Shown in pieces: positions 36,333-45,540 of a stretch of DNA of 64,000 nucleotides. Origin of the DNA: Halorussus caseinilyticus. GTDB taxonomy: Archaea > Halobacteriota > Halobacteria > Halobacteriales > Haladaptataceae. A program made the translations under genes and the position numbers. Below the pieces are notes generated by a model. The model was not told where the DNA came from, ran no database searches, and saw only the letters and a list, made by a program, of their open reading frames with translations. Position 1 is the stretch's first letter. Each line of letters opens with the position of its first letter. The stretch is from assembly GCF_029338395.1 (NCBI RefSeq), contig NZ_CP119809.1:1302001-1366000 (forward strand), written 5' to 3'.

Positions 36333-36800
36333 CTACCGGTCCTCATCGAGGTACGGCCCGTACCAGACGACGGCCCAGTCCGCGGGACTCGGGAGACCGC
36401 ACCCCGTCAGCGCGACCAGCGCGACAGTCGCCACGTCGTCGTTGGCCGCGACGGGATTCGGAAGGACACCGATTGCGACCAGCGCCAGCGGGAGGGCTAA
36501 CGCGAGCGGTAGGAGCGCCGCCACGCGGAGAACCCAGTCGGGCGTGGACGGCGGGGCGCGGGTGACTTCGACCCGGACGAGTCCGCCGGAGAAGGCGTGC
36601 TGGAGCGTCGCCCGAGCGGTCCGCGAAGCGAAGTCCTCGGACGGGAGGACGGTGACGGTGTACTCGGCGTCGGCGAGGCGGAGCGGGACGACGTGGAGGA
36701 GTTCGTGGACGCAGACGCCGACGACGAGGGTGACGAGCAGGACGACACCGAGCGCGAACAGGTCGAGCGCGGGAGCGAACCAGTCGGGGGCGGGATGCAT
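36333..36800 (-). CDS. DUF3267-like membrane metalloprotease
   Basis: 155 residues from MHPAPDWFAPALD. The first helix carries a zinc-binding HELLH motif (VCVHELLHVVPLRLADA). A second hydrophobic region lies at about 95-130 (LRVAALLPLALALPLALVAIGVL) and a third near the C-terminus. DUF3267 proteins are putative intramembrane zincins. The longer frame that starts upstream at 36905 is not supported by haloarchaeal coding bias. Confidence 0.78.
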   Translation of the reverse strand: MHPAPDWFAPALDLFALGVVLLVTLVVGVCVHELLHVVPLRLADAEYTVTVLPSEDFASRTARATLQHAFSGGLVRVEVTRAPPSTPDWVLRVAALLPLALALPLALVAIGVLPNPVAANDDVATVALVALTGCGLPSPADWAVVWYGPYLDEDR

Positions 36801-36958
36801 CGGCGTTGACGGCGGTGTCCGTCGGAACGACTCAACTGTTACGGAATCCGTCGCGCGCATCGGCGACCCGACGCCGGTCGGTCCGACGCCGGTCGCTACT
36901 CGCACGCCCGGACCGTGCCCGAAGTTTTGAGGGGCGGCGGAACCAACTTCGAGCCACC

Positions 36959-37255
36959 GTGACGACCGACCAGCTTCAGCCGAACGACCTCGAAGAGGGA
37001 CGACGCGTCCGCGTCGAGTGGTCGCCCCGCGGTGGGCGGGGCCGCGGCGACGACGCCGAAGGCGAAGTCACTCGCGTCTGGCGACCGGACGACGACGTGC
37101 AGGGGTTCACGGTCGAACTCGGCGACGACGCCATCAACGTCTACACCGACTACCGAAAGCCGGTGGTCGAACGCGTCGAGGGCGGACTCGACGACGGCGA
37201 CGACCCCGAGACCCAGACGGTGGGTCGCCTCGACCGCATCGCAGTCCCCGAGTGA
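36959..37255 (+). CDS. small acidic protein, unknown function
   Basis: 98 residues from a GTG start (TTDQLQPNDLEEGRRVRVEW). A beta-rich core is suggested by RVRVEWSPRGGRGRG...EVTRVWRP...FTVELGDDAINVYTDYRKPVV; it could be an SH3- or Tudor-like barrel. I do not recognise the family. An upstream ATG frame exists, but its residues lie over a region with an opposing gene and are not credible. Confidence 0.6.
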   Translation: MTTDQLQPNDLEEGRRVRVEWSPRGGRGRGDDAEGEVTRVWRPDDDVQGFTVELGDDAINVYTDYRKPVVERVEGGLDDGDDPETQTVGRLDRIAVPE

Positions 37256-37310
37256 CGGCGGAGCGCGACGCTCTTTTTCCGGGCGAACGACAGCGTTCGG
37301 ACCACGGGAT

Positions 37311-37680
37311 GCACTCGACCGACCAACCGACAGCGAACGCTCGACCGACCAACCGCCGGGGCGGGATAAAGGGGCCGCGCGCTCGCGGGCCGTAGGCCCG
37401 TGGTCGCCTCAGCGACCCCTATCCGAGCGAACGCAGTGAGCGAGGATATGTCGCTGAGCGACCGCGAGCGCGCGGGGGCTTTCTGGGCGTTCGTTACGAC
37501 GGTTCTTGCGGTCGCATTCACCGTCCTGACGACGCATAGCGAGCGCGCGGGGGCTTTCTGGGCATTCTTCGCCACGATTCTGGCGGTTGCGGTGCGGTTG
37601 CGGAGCGAGCGGACGGGGGTTTCGAAGCGTTCATCGACGTGGTTTCGATGGCGAGAGAGTCAGCGACCGCGAGAGAGCTA
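37311..37680 (+). repeat. composite element copy 4 (full length, three units)
   Basis: It follows the 98-residue gene by 55 bases. The 26-base direct repeats lead to GGGCGGGATAAAGGGG and then a stem-loop: outer arms 37375-37388 and 37462-37475 (CCGCGCGCTCGCGG and complement), inner arms 37408-37416 and 37450-37458, with TATCC/GGATA above. Outer and inner pairs differ from copy 1 by compensatory changes. Units start 75 and then 65 bases apart. The mini-ORF from the ATG at 37448 is open for two units. The rest of the gap to 37996 is AT-rich (37850-37905) apart from the hairpin at 37754. Confidence 0.85.
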
Positions 37681-37753
37681 GTCACCGCAATCACGGGGCA
37701 TGACGGCCTTCAATCGCTTTGACCTTCAGTCGCTTTGACAGACCTCTCGCGTA

Positions 37754-37781
37754 CGGGCGCGGCGCGTGTGCGCCGCGCCCG
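37754..37781. repeat. 12-bp GC hairpin
   Basis: CGGGCGCGGCGC and its exact complement are separated by GTGT, downstream of element copy 4 and before bolA. Possible transcription terminator or recombination-prone site. Confidence 0.8.
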
Positions 37782-37996
37782 CCTGCCGGAGTATCTGTAT
37801 CGAGTCTCGTCGCCAGTGTTGGATTGAAGTGGCGCACTGAGTTCGGGACAATTACATACAATTTTTAAAGACGTATTTTTATTTTCTTTAGCATTATCTG
37901 GAATCGTTAGAGCGACGACGCCGACGACCGACGGACCCGACACTCCCGGTAGCGGCTATCCACACGCATTTCACCGCCGGATGCGTACGCCCGTCC

Positions 37997-38251
37997 ATGA
38001 ACGCCGACGACGTAGCCGACCTCATCGAACGTAACCTCGAAGACGCCGACGCGACGGTCACGCACCCGCGCGGTCCCGACGACGAGGACCACCTCGCGGC
38101 CACCGTCGTCTCGCCCGCGTTCGAGGGCGAGAGCCTCGTAGACCAGCACCAGATGGTGTACGACGCGCTCGGCGACCACATGACCGAGGACATCCACGCG
38201 CTGGAACTGAAGACCTACGCGCCCGACGAGTACGCCGAACACGGCGAGTAG
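37997..38251 (+). CDS. BolA-like protein
   Basis: 84 residues. LIERNLEDADATVTHPRGPDD, AATVVSPAFEGESLVDQHQMVYDAL and IHALELKTYAPDEY match the BolA/IbaG fold, including the LVDQHQMVY-type helix. BolA proteins cooperate with monothiol glutaredoxins in Fe-S handling or act in transcription; no glutaredoxin gene is adjacent. A 60-base gap from the AT-rich DNA upstream could hold its promoter. Confidence 0.88.
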   Translation: MNADDVADLIERNLEDADATVTHPRGPDDEDHLAATVVSPAFEGESLVDQHQMVYDALGDHMTEDIHALELKTYAPDEYAEHGE

Positions 38252-38396
38252 CGCGCCGGGCACACCGGACCGGGACGGACCGGGCCGAGACGAAGCGTCC
38301 GGGCCGAGAGACGTGCGGCGACCCGAGAGACCAAGGGTCCGGGCCGACGTAACTTCGGTATGGTACTCAGAACGACCGAACCCTCCACCACTGCCC

Positions 38397-38945
38397 ATGC
38401 CGACGTTCGTTGAAGAGATTCAGACGGTCGAGGACGGCAACGCCGCCGCGTTCGTCCGGCGACTGGCCGACCGCATCGAGACGCTGGGCGAAGCGCTGGG
38501 CTTGCTCGAACAGTGGACCGAAGCGAGCCAAGAGACCCGCGCGGAACTCTCCTCGAAGTACGACACGGCCAAGACCCTCGCCAGAAACGAGATTCGCGGC
38601 GCGAACGACGACGCGGACGGCGACAACCTCGCGGCCGAGGACCTGCTCGACCACCCCGACGTGAACGACCAGACGAAACAGCGCCTCCGGGAGTACAGCA
38701 CCAAACTCTTCGTCTACTTGGAGGAAGAGCAGTCCTACGGCGAGGCCCGAACCGAACTCGCCCGGTCGCTCGACGCCGAACTCGACCTCTACAAGCACCT
38801 CCTGCCGGAACTCGAACGCGGCGAGACCACCGTCGCCGACGCCCAACAGCGGATAGCGAGATTCGCGCGCGAGGAATCGGTCGGCCCGCCGGACCGGACC
38901 GCCGCCGACGTACTGCTCGAATCGGCCGTCGAAAACGAGGAGTGA
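38397..38945 (+). CDS. conserved haloarchaeal coiled-coil protein, unknown
   Basis: 182 residues starting MPTFVEEIQTVEDG at 38397. The whole protein is predicted helical (RLADRIETLGEALGLLEQW, SKYDTAKTLARNEIRGAN, QRLREYSTKLFVYLEEEQSY) and very acidic. Lengths and composition suggest a haloarchaeal family of unknown role; I cannot name it. It is 145 bases after bolA on the same strand, probably a separate transcript. Confidence 0.6.
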   Translation: MPTFVEEIQTVEDGNAAAFVRRLADRIETLGEALGLLEQWTEASQETRAELSSKYDTAKTLARNEIRGANDDADGDNLAAEDLLDHPDVNDQTKQRLREYSTKLFVYLEEEQSYGEARTELARSLDAELDLYKHLLPELERGETTVADAQQRIARFAREESVGPPDRTAADVLLESAVENEE

Positions 38946-38987
38946 GTCGTCGCGTTCGTTCGGTCTTCCCGGTTCGAAATCGGAAGT

Positions 38988-39077
38988 CGTCGTGACGAAC
39001 GCCCGGAAAGCCCCCGCCCCGGCGGTTGGTCGGCCGAGCGTTGGCTGTCGGTTGGTCGGCCGAGCGCCGCGACGAGA
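38988..39077 (-). repeat. composite element copy 5 (stem-loop deleted, minus orientation)
   Basis: Between the convergent 38397 gene and the sugar ABC ATPase. On the minus strand it reads CGGCCGACCAACCGACAGCC...CGGCCGACCAACCGCCGGGG (26-base period), then CGGGGGCTTTCCGGGCGTTCG, with no stem-loop between. Confidence 0.8.
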
Positions 39078-39136
39078 AAGAAGCGACGAAAGCAGAAAAC
39101 GACGAGAAGAGTGCGTCAGAACGCACGCCGAACCGC

Positions 39137-40300
39137 TCAGAGATTCGGCTGTGCGACTTCGCTCCGGTCCAACTCGCGGTTGTGCAGGGCCTCGCCGGTG
39201 TCCCGGTCGAAGACGTGAATCGCTTTCTCCGGGATGCGAGCGACGACTTCCTGTCCGCTCTCGACGCTCCGCATGCCCGAGACGGTGGCGACGAACGTCT
39301 CGGCGTCGTCGCCCGACGCCTCGGCGCTCCCCGCGCCCGAGAACGTCAGGTAGACGTTGTTCTCGTCGCCCATCGGCTCCACCACGTCCACGCGCGTCCG
39401 GAAGTCGTGGGGGTCGTCGCCCTCCGCGACGAGTTCGATGTCCTCCGGCCGGATGCCGAGGACGAGTCGGTCGTGGCCCTCCACGTCGGCCAGCACGTCG
39501 TCCGAGAGCGGATACTCGAACTCGTCGGCGACGAGGGTGTCTCGCTCCAACGTCGCGTCGAAGAAGTTCATCGAGGGTTCGCCGATGAACCCCGCGACGA
39601 AGACGTTTCGCGGTTCGTGGTAGCACTCCAGCGGCGTGCCGACCTGCTGGAGTTCCCCGTCGTTCAGGATGGCGATGCGGTCGCCCATCGTCATCGCCTC
39701 GGTCTGGTCGTGGGTGACGTACATCGTCGTCACGTCCAGTTCCTCCTGCAATCGCTGGAGTTCGGTCCGCATCTGCGAGCGCAGTTTCGCGTCGAGGTTC
39801 GACAGCGGTTCGTCCATCAGGAACACCTCGGGGTCGCGCACGATGGCGCGCCCGAGGGCGACCCGCTGTTGCTGACCGCCGGACAGCTCGCCGGGTTTGC
39901 GGTCCAGCAGGTCCGCGATGCCCATCATCCCGGCGGTCTGCTCTACCTGCGCGGCGATTTCGTCGTCGGGCATGTCGGTCGATTCCTCCAACCCGAAGCT
40001 CATGTTCTCCCGCACGGTCATGTGGGGGTAGAGCGCGTACGACTGGAACACCATGGCGATGTCCCGCGTCGTCGGCGGTTCGTCGGTGATGGAGTGACCA
40101 CCGAGCCGAATGTCGCCCTGCGAGACGGTTTCGAGTCCGGCGACCATCCGGAGCGTGGTGGACTTCCCGCACCCCGAGGGACCGACCAGCACGAGGAACT
40201 CGCCGTCCTCGATTTCGACGGTGGCGTCGTCTACCGCGACGATGCGGTCGCCGTCGTCGTCGAACCACTTCGTTAGCCCGTCTAGGGTCAGTTCGGCCAT
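39137..40300 (-). CDS. sugar ABC transporter ATP-binding protein (UgpC/MalK type)
   Basis: 387 residues. Walker A is GPSGCGKST, the Q-loop is FQSYALYPHMT, the signature LSGGQQQRVALGRAI, and Walker B VFLMDEPLSNLD. A C-terminal TOBE-type domain (about 240-380, GIRPEDIELV...) is present as in MalK/UgpC. It powers the importer encoded upstream. It is last in the operon binding protein-permease-permease-ATPase; the ATG at 40300 lies 50 bases after the permease stop. Confidence 0.94.
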   Translation of the reverse strand: MAELTLDGLTKWFDDDGDRIVAVDDATVEIEDGEFLVLVGPSGCGKSTTLRMVAGLETVSQGDIRLGGHSITDEPPTTRDIAMVFQSYALYPHMTVRENMSFGLEESTDMPDDEIAAQVEQTAGMMGIADLLDRKPGELSGGQQQRVALGRAIVRDPEVFLMDEPLSNLDAKLRSQMRTELQRLQEELDVTTMYVTHDQTEAMTMGDRIAILNDGELQQVGTPLECYHEPRNVFVAGFIGEPSMNFFDATLERDTLVADEFEYPLSDDVLADVEGHDRLVLGIRPEDIELVAEGDDPHDFRTRVDVVEPMGDENNVYLTFSGAGSAEASGDDAETFVATVSGMRSVESGQEVVARIPEKAIHVFDRDTGEALHNRELDRSEVAQPNL

Positions 40301-40349
40301 CGTGCTGTCCTCCGTCGTAGAGTAGTGTAAACCTTTGTCACGTACATCG

Positions 40350-41291
40350 TCATGCTTCTCCAGCGACTCCTTTTGCGAACTGTTCGCCGAACAGGACGTA
40401 CACCAACAGGGTGGGCAGGGCCGCGACGAACGCGCCCGCCATCTGGGTGTTGAACGATTCGACGATTCCGCCAGTCAGACTGTTGAGCGCAATCGTCACC
40501 GGTGCGGCCGCACCGCCCCCGGCGGGCAGGATGACCAGCGCGAACAGCAGGTCGTTCCAGATTTGGGTGAACTGGTAGATGAGCGTCACCGCGAACATCG
40601 GTTTCGACAGCGGCAGGACGATGTTCCGGTAGATGCTGAACACGCTCGCGCCGTCGAGTCGCGCGGCCTCTATCATCTCGTCGGAGAACGACTGATAGTA
40701 CGCCCGGAACAGCAGGAACGTGATGGGAATCCCGTACGCGACGTGTGTCACGACGAGATTGACGATACTCGCGTAGTGTTCGTGCATCAGCGGAAGTCCC
40801 CAGAGCGCCGACAGCAGTTCCTGCGTGTTGACGATGGCGAACAACCGCGAGAGCGGCACCAGCACCGCCTGATACGGGATGAAGATGCCCGCGACGAACA
40901 GCGCGACGATGGGCATCTGGTACTTCCAGTCGATGGTCGTCAGTCCGTAGGCCGCGATGGAACCGAGACCCGCCGACAGAATCGTGGCCGGAACCGCGAG
41001 CAGGAGGCTGTTTATCAGCGCGTTCGACATCGCGTCGAACGCGATTTGCCACGGCTCGAAGGTGAACCCGCCGCCGAACGGCGGGAGGAACGGAACCGTC
41101 TCGTTGAACGCCTCGGTCGTCTTGAACGCGGTCATCAGGCCCGCTTCGAGCGGCGCGAGATAGAAACCGACCAGACCCGCGAGAACGGCGTACAGCGCCA
41201 CCCGGCGGCCGTCGGCGTCTCGGACCGCTCGTTCGATTCGCTCCCTTCGCGTGTGGTCTTCCGGCGTCGGACTAGCTGGCGGACTGCTCAT
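40350..41291 (-). CDS. sugar ABC transporter permease (MalG type)
   Basis: 313 residues, six helices. The EAA loop that contacts the ATPase is EMIEAARLDGASVFSIYRNIVLPLS. It starts by overlapping the stop of the MalF-type gene by four bases (40350-41291 and 41288-42313), so the two permeases are coupled. Family CUT1 is probable; the sugar is unknown. Confidence 0.94.
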   Translation of the reverse strand: MSSPPASPTPEDHTRRERIERAVRDADGRRVALYAVLAGLVGFYLAPLEAGLMTAFKTTEAFNETVPFLPPFGGGFTFEPWQIAFDAMSNALINSLLLAVPATILSAGLGSIAAYGLTTIDWKYQMPIVALFVAGIFIPYQAVLVPLSRLFAIVNTQELLSALWGLPLMHEHYASIVNLVVTHVAYGIPITFLLFRAYYQSFSDEMIEAARLDGASVFSIYRNIVLPLSKPMFAVTLIYQFTQIWNDLLFALVILPAGGGAAAPVTIALNSLTGGIVESFNTQMAGAFVAALPTLLVYVLFGEQFAKGVAGEA

Positions 41292-42313
41292 AGTTCACCT
41301 CGTCGGTATTCGCTGTAGAGGTACGGTGCGACAACCGCCAGCGCCATGCCGAACAGCACGATGGCGATGGCCGACCCGTACGCCCAGTTGTTCGACCCGA
41401 ACGCCTCGCGGAACATCATCGTCGCGAGGATGTCGGCGGCCGGGCCGGGGTTGTTGCCGAACATCACGTAGAGGAAGTCGAAGGCCTTCAGCGCGAACAC
41501 CATCAGCACCACCGCGGCGCTCATGGTCGAGGCCCGGAGTTGGGGCAGGATGACCCGCCAGTACATCTTGATGGTACTCGCGCCGTCAACCTTCGCCGCC
41601 TCGTAGTGAGAGGTCGGAATCGCTCGGAGTCCCGCGAGGTAGACCACCATCGCGTACCCCGAGAACTGCCAGATGAGCGCGAAGATGACCGCCGCCAGTT
41701 TGGTGTCGGGGTTCGAAATCCACTGGAGCGTCAGGAAGTCCAGCCCAAACTGGCGGAGCGTGACGTTTATCATCCCGATTTGGGGGTTGTACATCCACGC
41801 CCAGAACTTCGCGGTCACGACGAACGAGAGGCTCATCGGCAGGAGGTAGACGGTTCGGAAGGTGTTCTCGAACCGAATCTCTTGGTCCACCAGAATTGCC
41901 AACAGCAGGCCAAAGAGCAGGCAGACCGCGGTGAACGCCACCAACAGGACCAGCGTGTTCTGGGCCGCCGTCCAGAACGACGGGTCCGAGAACGCCTGCC
42001 GGTACATCTCCAAGTCGAACTCGGAAATCTCGTACTCCGGCAGGATGAGTCCGCTGAAGTCGGTCAGCGAGATGACGAGGTTCCACCCGATGGCCCCGTA
42101 GACGAAAAAGCCCATCAGCAGGAACGGCGGCAACCAGAACGGCATCGACTGAACGAAGTCGCTAGACAGGAGCGACCGGCCGGTTCCGGTCTCGGATTCG
42201 GTGCGTTCGCCGGTTACGGTCGTTCCGCCGTCGGCTCGAACCTCCCCGCTGTCGTCCCCGCTATCGCCTCGTCCGGGGGTTAATCGTCGGAACGCGTCTT
42301 TGAGTGATTGCAT
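41288..42313 (-). CDS. sugar ABC transporter permease (MalF type)
   Basis: 341 residues. A polar N-terminus of about 60 residues precedes the first helix (FWLPPFLLMGFFVYGAIGW). The EAA loop reads HYEAAKVDGASTIKMYWRVILPQL. Helices cover the remaining length. It pairs with the MalG-type permease to form the channel. Confidence 0.94.
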   Translation of the reverse strand: MQSLKDAFRRLTPGRGDSGDDSGEVRADGGTTVTGERTESETGTGRSLLSSDFVQSMPFWLPPFLLMGFFVYGAIGWNLVISLTDFSGLILPEYEISEFDLEMYRQAFSDPSFWTAAQNTLVLLVAFTAVCLLFGLLLAILVDQEIRFENTFRTVYLLPMSLSFVVTAKFWAWMYNPQIGMINVTLRQFGLDFLTLQWISNPDTKLAAVIFALIWQFSGYAMVVYLAGLRAIPTSHYEAAKVDGASTIKMYWRVILPQLRASTMSAAVVLMVFALKAFDFLYVMFGNNPGPAADILATMMFREAFGSNNWAYGSAIAIVLFGMALAVVAPYLYSEYRRGEL

Positions 42314-42340
42314 GTGAAAAAGGAACAGTCGGAACCGTCT

Positions 42341-43726
42341 TCAGTTGAACGCCTGTTTCAGTTGCTTGTAGGTCTTGTCTACGTTCCAACCCGACGTGAA
42401 CGTGGACATCGCCTCGCCGAAGTTGCTCTTGGCTTCCGGCGGGATGGCGAGTCCGTGCTGGATGGATTTGACCTGCGCGTCGGAGTTGGCGAAGTCGTCC
42501 ATCTGTCTGCTGAGGAACGGCCCGAACTCGTCTTTGGGAACGTCGGTCCGCGGCGGGATGGACCCCTTCTTGGGGTTGAATCGCTCTTGGGCGTCCACCG
42601 AACCGCAGTACTGGAGGAACTTCTTGGCCGCCTCGGGCGAGGGGTTGTTCTTCGGCATGGGGAACGAGTCCATGTTCAGCGCGTAGATGCCACCCGTGCC
42701 GGGGAACGGCACCTGACCCCACTCGGACTCGAACTCGAAGCCGTCCTGTCCGCGGTACATGCCCGCGGCCCAGTCGCCCTGATGGAAGAAGGCGGCTTCG
42801 CCGTTGATGATTTTCTTGTTCGCCTCGGTCCACGAGATGGACCCGGCGTCGTCGTTGAAGTAGTTCTTGTACTTCTTGACGATGCTGAGCGAGTCCTTGA
42901 TGGCCTCTTTGTTCGCTTCGACCTTCCCCTCGGTGAAGGCCACGTAGGTCTCCTTGCCGTACTCGCCGAGGAGGACCTGCGCCCAGAGTTGGGCCGTGGA
43001 CCACGCCGACTTGGTTTGGTTCGCCATACCGACCGCGTCGGTCTCCTCTTCGACAGTCTTCATCGCCGACACGAGGTCGCTCGGTTTCGAGATGGAAGAG
43101 GGGTCAACGCCCGCGTTCTCGACGACCGTCTTGTTGTAGAAGAGGTTGTTGAGGCGGTGGATGTTGATGGGTACCGTGACGAACTTTCCGCCGGGCTTGG
43201 CGGCGTCTTTTGGACCCTGAAGGTAGGCGTCTTTCATGCCGTTTTCCGCCCACACCGAGTCACCGATGTCTTGGAGTTTGTCGGCGTTCACGAACGGTTG
43301 GAGGTGCGCGCCCGGCCACGCCTGCCACGTACTCGGCGGGTTGTTGTTCAGCACGCGCTTCTTGATGACGGTCTTGAGGTTCTGGCCCGCACCGCCCGCG
43401 ACGGGGTTCTGGTTGACCTCGATGTCGGGATACTTCTCCGCGAAGCCCTCGAACAGCGCAGTCACGGCCTTGTTGCCGTCGCCGCCGGTCCACCAGTGCT
43501 GGACCTCCAGCGTCTCGTAGTCGGTCGAGGACTCGCCTTCGGTCGTCGTCTCCTCGCCGCCCGCGTTCCCGCTTTCGGTCGTCCCTTCGCTCGCGGTCGT
43601 CGTCTCCTCGTCGTCACCGCCGCCGCCCATACAACCAGCCAGTCCGGTGACGCCGATAGTGCCTGCACCGGCTACTTTGAGATAGTCGCGCCGAGAAACG
43701 TCGGTACCTTCGTTGGCATCTGTCAT
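42341..43726 (-). CDS. extracellular solute-binding lipoprotein for sugars
   Basis: 461 residues. A Tat-type lipoprotein signal is clear: SRRDYLKVAGAGTIGVTGLAGC, with lipidation expected at Cys31-32, then a Gly/Asp/Thr-rich tether. The mature part is a type 1 sugar-binding protein (QHWWTGGDGNKAVTALFEGF, FFHQGDWAAGMYRGQDG). A TATA-like TTTAAGTG lies about 30 bases upstream of the ATG. It is first in the operon, so abundant relative to the others as usual. Confidence 0.93.
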   Translation of the reverse strand: MTDANEGTDVSRRDYLKVAGAGTIGVTGLAGCMGGGGDDEETTTASEGTTESGNAGGEETTTEGESSTDYETLEVQHWWTGGDGNKAVTALFEGFAEKYPDIEVNQNPVAGGAGQNLKTVIKKRVLNNNPPSTWQAWPGAHLQPFVNADKLQDIGDSVWAENGMKDAYLQGPKDAAKPGGKFVTVPINIHRLNNLFYNKTVVENAGVDPSSISKPSDLVSAMKTVEEETDAVGMANQTKSAWSTAQLWAQVLLGEYGKETYVAFTEGKVEANKEAIKDSLSIVKKYKNYFNDDAGSISWTEANKKIINGEAAFFHQGDWAAGMYRGQDGFEFESEWGQVPFPGTGGIYALNMDSFPMPKNNPSPEAAKKFLQYCGSVDAQERFNPKKGSIPPRTDVPKDEFGPFLSRQMDDFANSDAQVKSIQHGLAIPPEAKSNFGEAMSTFTSGWNVDKTYKQLKQAFN

Positions 43727-44057
43727 GACCTAAGAAAGGGAATCACACACCAGCCACTTAAACGTTGTTGAAATTAATGTAAGACCGAGTAAATTGTTAG
43801 ATTGTGTCACCCGGCCCCGCTATCGGCCGCTGTCGTCGCTCTATCGGGTATCGAGTCCGAAGCCAGATAAAATTCAACAATCGAAACACCGGAAGAGTTT
43901 CGCGTCGCGTCGGCGGACCGCCGACGCGACGGCGATTCCGAGACCCTTAGGCGTTCGGTCGGTCGGGACGATTCGTATCACCCGACTCCCCGCTCGGTCC
44001 GTGCCCCGACGCCGAGTGCGCACGATATTTATCTGCGGGAAGTAGACTTTCGAACGG
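43727..44057. other. divergent promoter gap between sugar operon and fumC
   Basis: The first 70 bases (43730-43795) are AT-rich and hold the TATA element of the binding-protein gene, with a TTGTTGAAATTAATG stretch that could carry an operator. The rest (43800-44020) is unremarkable up to GATATTTATCT (44026-44036), about 25 bases before the fumC ATG. Confidence 0.5.
44026..44036 (+). promoter_or_regulatory. TATA box of fumC
   Basis: GATATTTATCT, 22-32 bases before the ATG at 44058, as expected for a leaderless transcript. Confidence 0.6.
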
Positions 44058-45473
44058 ATGACTGACGACGAGGACTTCCGGACAGAGGAGGACAGTCTCG
44101 GAGAGATGCAGGTACCGGCCGACGCCTACTGGGGCGCACAGACCCAGCGCGCGCTCCAGAACTTCCCCGTCTCGGGTATCACGTTCGGGCGGCGGTTCGT
44201 GCGCGCACTCGGCGTCGTGAAGAAGGCCGCGGCGGAGGCCAACCGGGACCTCGAACTGATTCCCGAGGACAAGGCCGACGCCATCGTGGAGGCCGCAGAC
44301 GAGGTTATCGCGGGCGAACACGACGACCAGTTCCCAGTGGACGTGTTCCAGACCGGTTCGGGCACGTCCTCGAACATGAACGCCAACGAGGTCATCGCCA
44401 ACCGCGCCACGGAAATCTACGGCGGGGAACTCGGCACGCGCGAGATTCACCCCAACGACCACGTGAACTTCGGCCAGTCGAGCAACGACGTGATTCCGAC
44501 CGCGATGCACGTCGCGTCGCTCGAAGCCGTCGAGAAGGACCTCCTGCCCGCGCTCGACTCGCTCCGCGAGGCGCTGGAGGCCAAGGAATCCGAGTTCGAC
44601 AACGTGGTCAAGACCGGCCGCACCCACCTGCAAGACGCCACGCCCATCCGCCTCGGACAGGAGTTCGGCGGCTACCGGACGCAGGTCGAGAAGGGTCTCG
44701 CGCGCCTCGACCAAGTTCGCGACCACCTCTCGGAGTTGGCGCTCGGCGGGACCGCGGTCGGGACGGGCCTGAACACCCACCCCGAGTTCCCCGAGAAGGC
44801 GGCCGAGTACATCTCCGAGGAGACAGGCGTCGAGTTCCGCGAGGCCGACAACCACTTCGAAGCGCAGGCCGCCCACGACGCGATGTCGGAGGCCCACGGC
44901 GCGCTTCGGACCATCGCGGGGTCGCTCAACAAAATCGCCAACGACCTCCGACTGCTGGCCTCGGGTCCGCGAAACGGTCTCGGCGAACTCGAACAGCCCG
45001 AGAACCAGCCCGGTAGCTCCATCATGCCCGGCAAAATCAACCCCGTCGTCGCCGAGGCGGTCAATCAGGTCCACAAGCAGGTCGTGGGCAACGACGCCGC
45101 GGTGAGCGCGGGCGCGGCGGAGGGCCAAATCGACCTCAACCTCTACAAGCCGGTCCTCGCGCACAACTTCCTCCAGTCGGCGGAGATGCTCGCCAACGCC
45201 TCGGAAGTCTTCGGCGAGAAGTTCGTCCGGAAACTGGAGGCAAACGAGGAACACTGCGAACGGCAGGTCGAACAGAGCATGGCGCTCGCCACGGCGCTCA
45301 ACCCCCACATCGGCTACGACAAGGCCAGCGACGCCGCCAAGACCGCCCTGAAGGAGGGCAAGACGGTCAAGGAAGTCGTCGTGGAGAAGGGCTACCTCAG
45401 CGAGGAGGAGGCCGAGGAAGTCATCGACCCCGAGAAGATGACCCACCGCGGAATCCTCGGCAGCGACGACTGA
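44058..45473 (+). CDS. fumC: class II fumarate hydratase
   Basis: 471 residues, TCA-cycle hydration of fumarate to malate. Landmarks are FQTGSGTSSNMNANEV, GRTHLQDATPIRLGQEF and the family signature GSSIMPGKINPVVAEA. No membrane segment or signal is present. The size is normal and the gene intact. It is leaderless from the promoter at 44026 and is followed by a T run and element copy 6. Confidence 0.96.
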   Translation: MTDDEDFRTEEDSLGEMQVPADAYWGAQTQRALQNFPVSGITFGRRFVRALGVVKKAAAEANRDLELIPEDKADAIVEAADEVIAGEHDDQFPVDVFQTGSGTSSNMNANEVIANRATEIYGGELGTREIHPNDHVNFGQSSNDVIPTAMHVASLEAVEKDLLPALDSLREALEAKESEFDNVVKTGRTHLQDATPIRLGQEFGGYRTQVEKGLARLDQVRDHLSELALGGTAVGTGLNTHPEFPEKAAEYISEETGVEFREADNHFEAQAAHDAMSEAHGALRTIAGSLNKIANDLRLLASGPRNGLGELEQPENQPGSSIMPGKINPVVAEAVNQVHKQVVGNDAAVSAGAAEGQIDLNLYKPVLAHNFLQSAEMLANASEVFGEKFVRKLEANEEHCERQVEQSMALATALNPHIGYDKASDAAKTALKEGKTVKEVVVEKGYLSEEEAEEVIDPEKMTHRGILGSDD

Positions 45474-45496
45474 GGACGCCGACCCGCGGATTCCCG

Positions 45497-45501
45497 TTTT
45501 T
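45497..45501 (+). terminator. T-run terminator after fumC
   Basis: Five T's 24 bases after the fumC stop, before composite element copy 6. Confidence 0.45.
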
Positions 45502-45540
45502 CTGCCCCGAATCGTACCGGTGGCGGTCCCACCAGTTGCG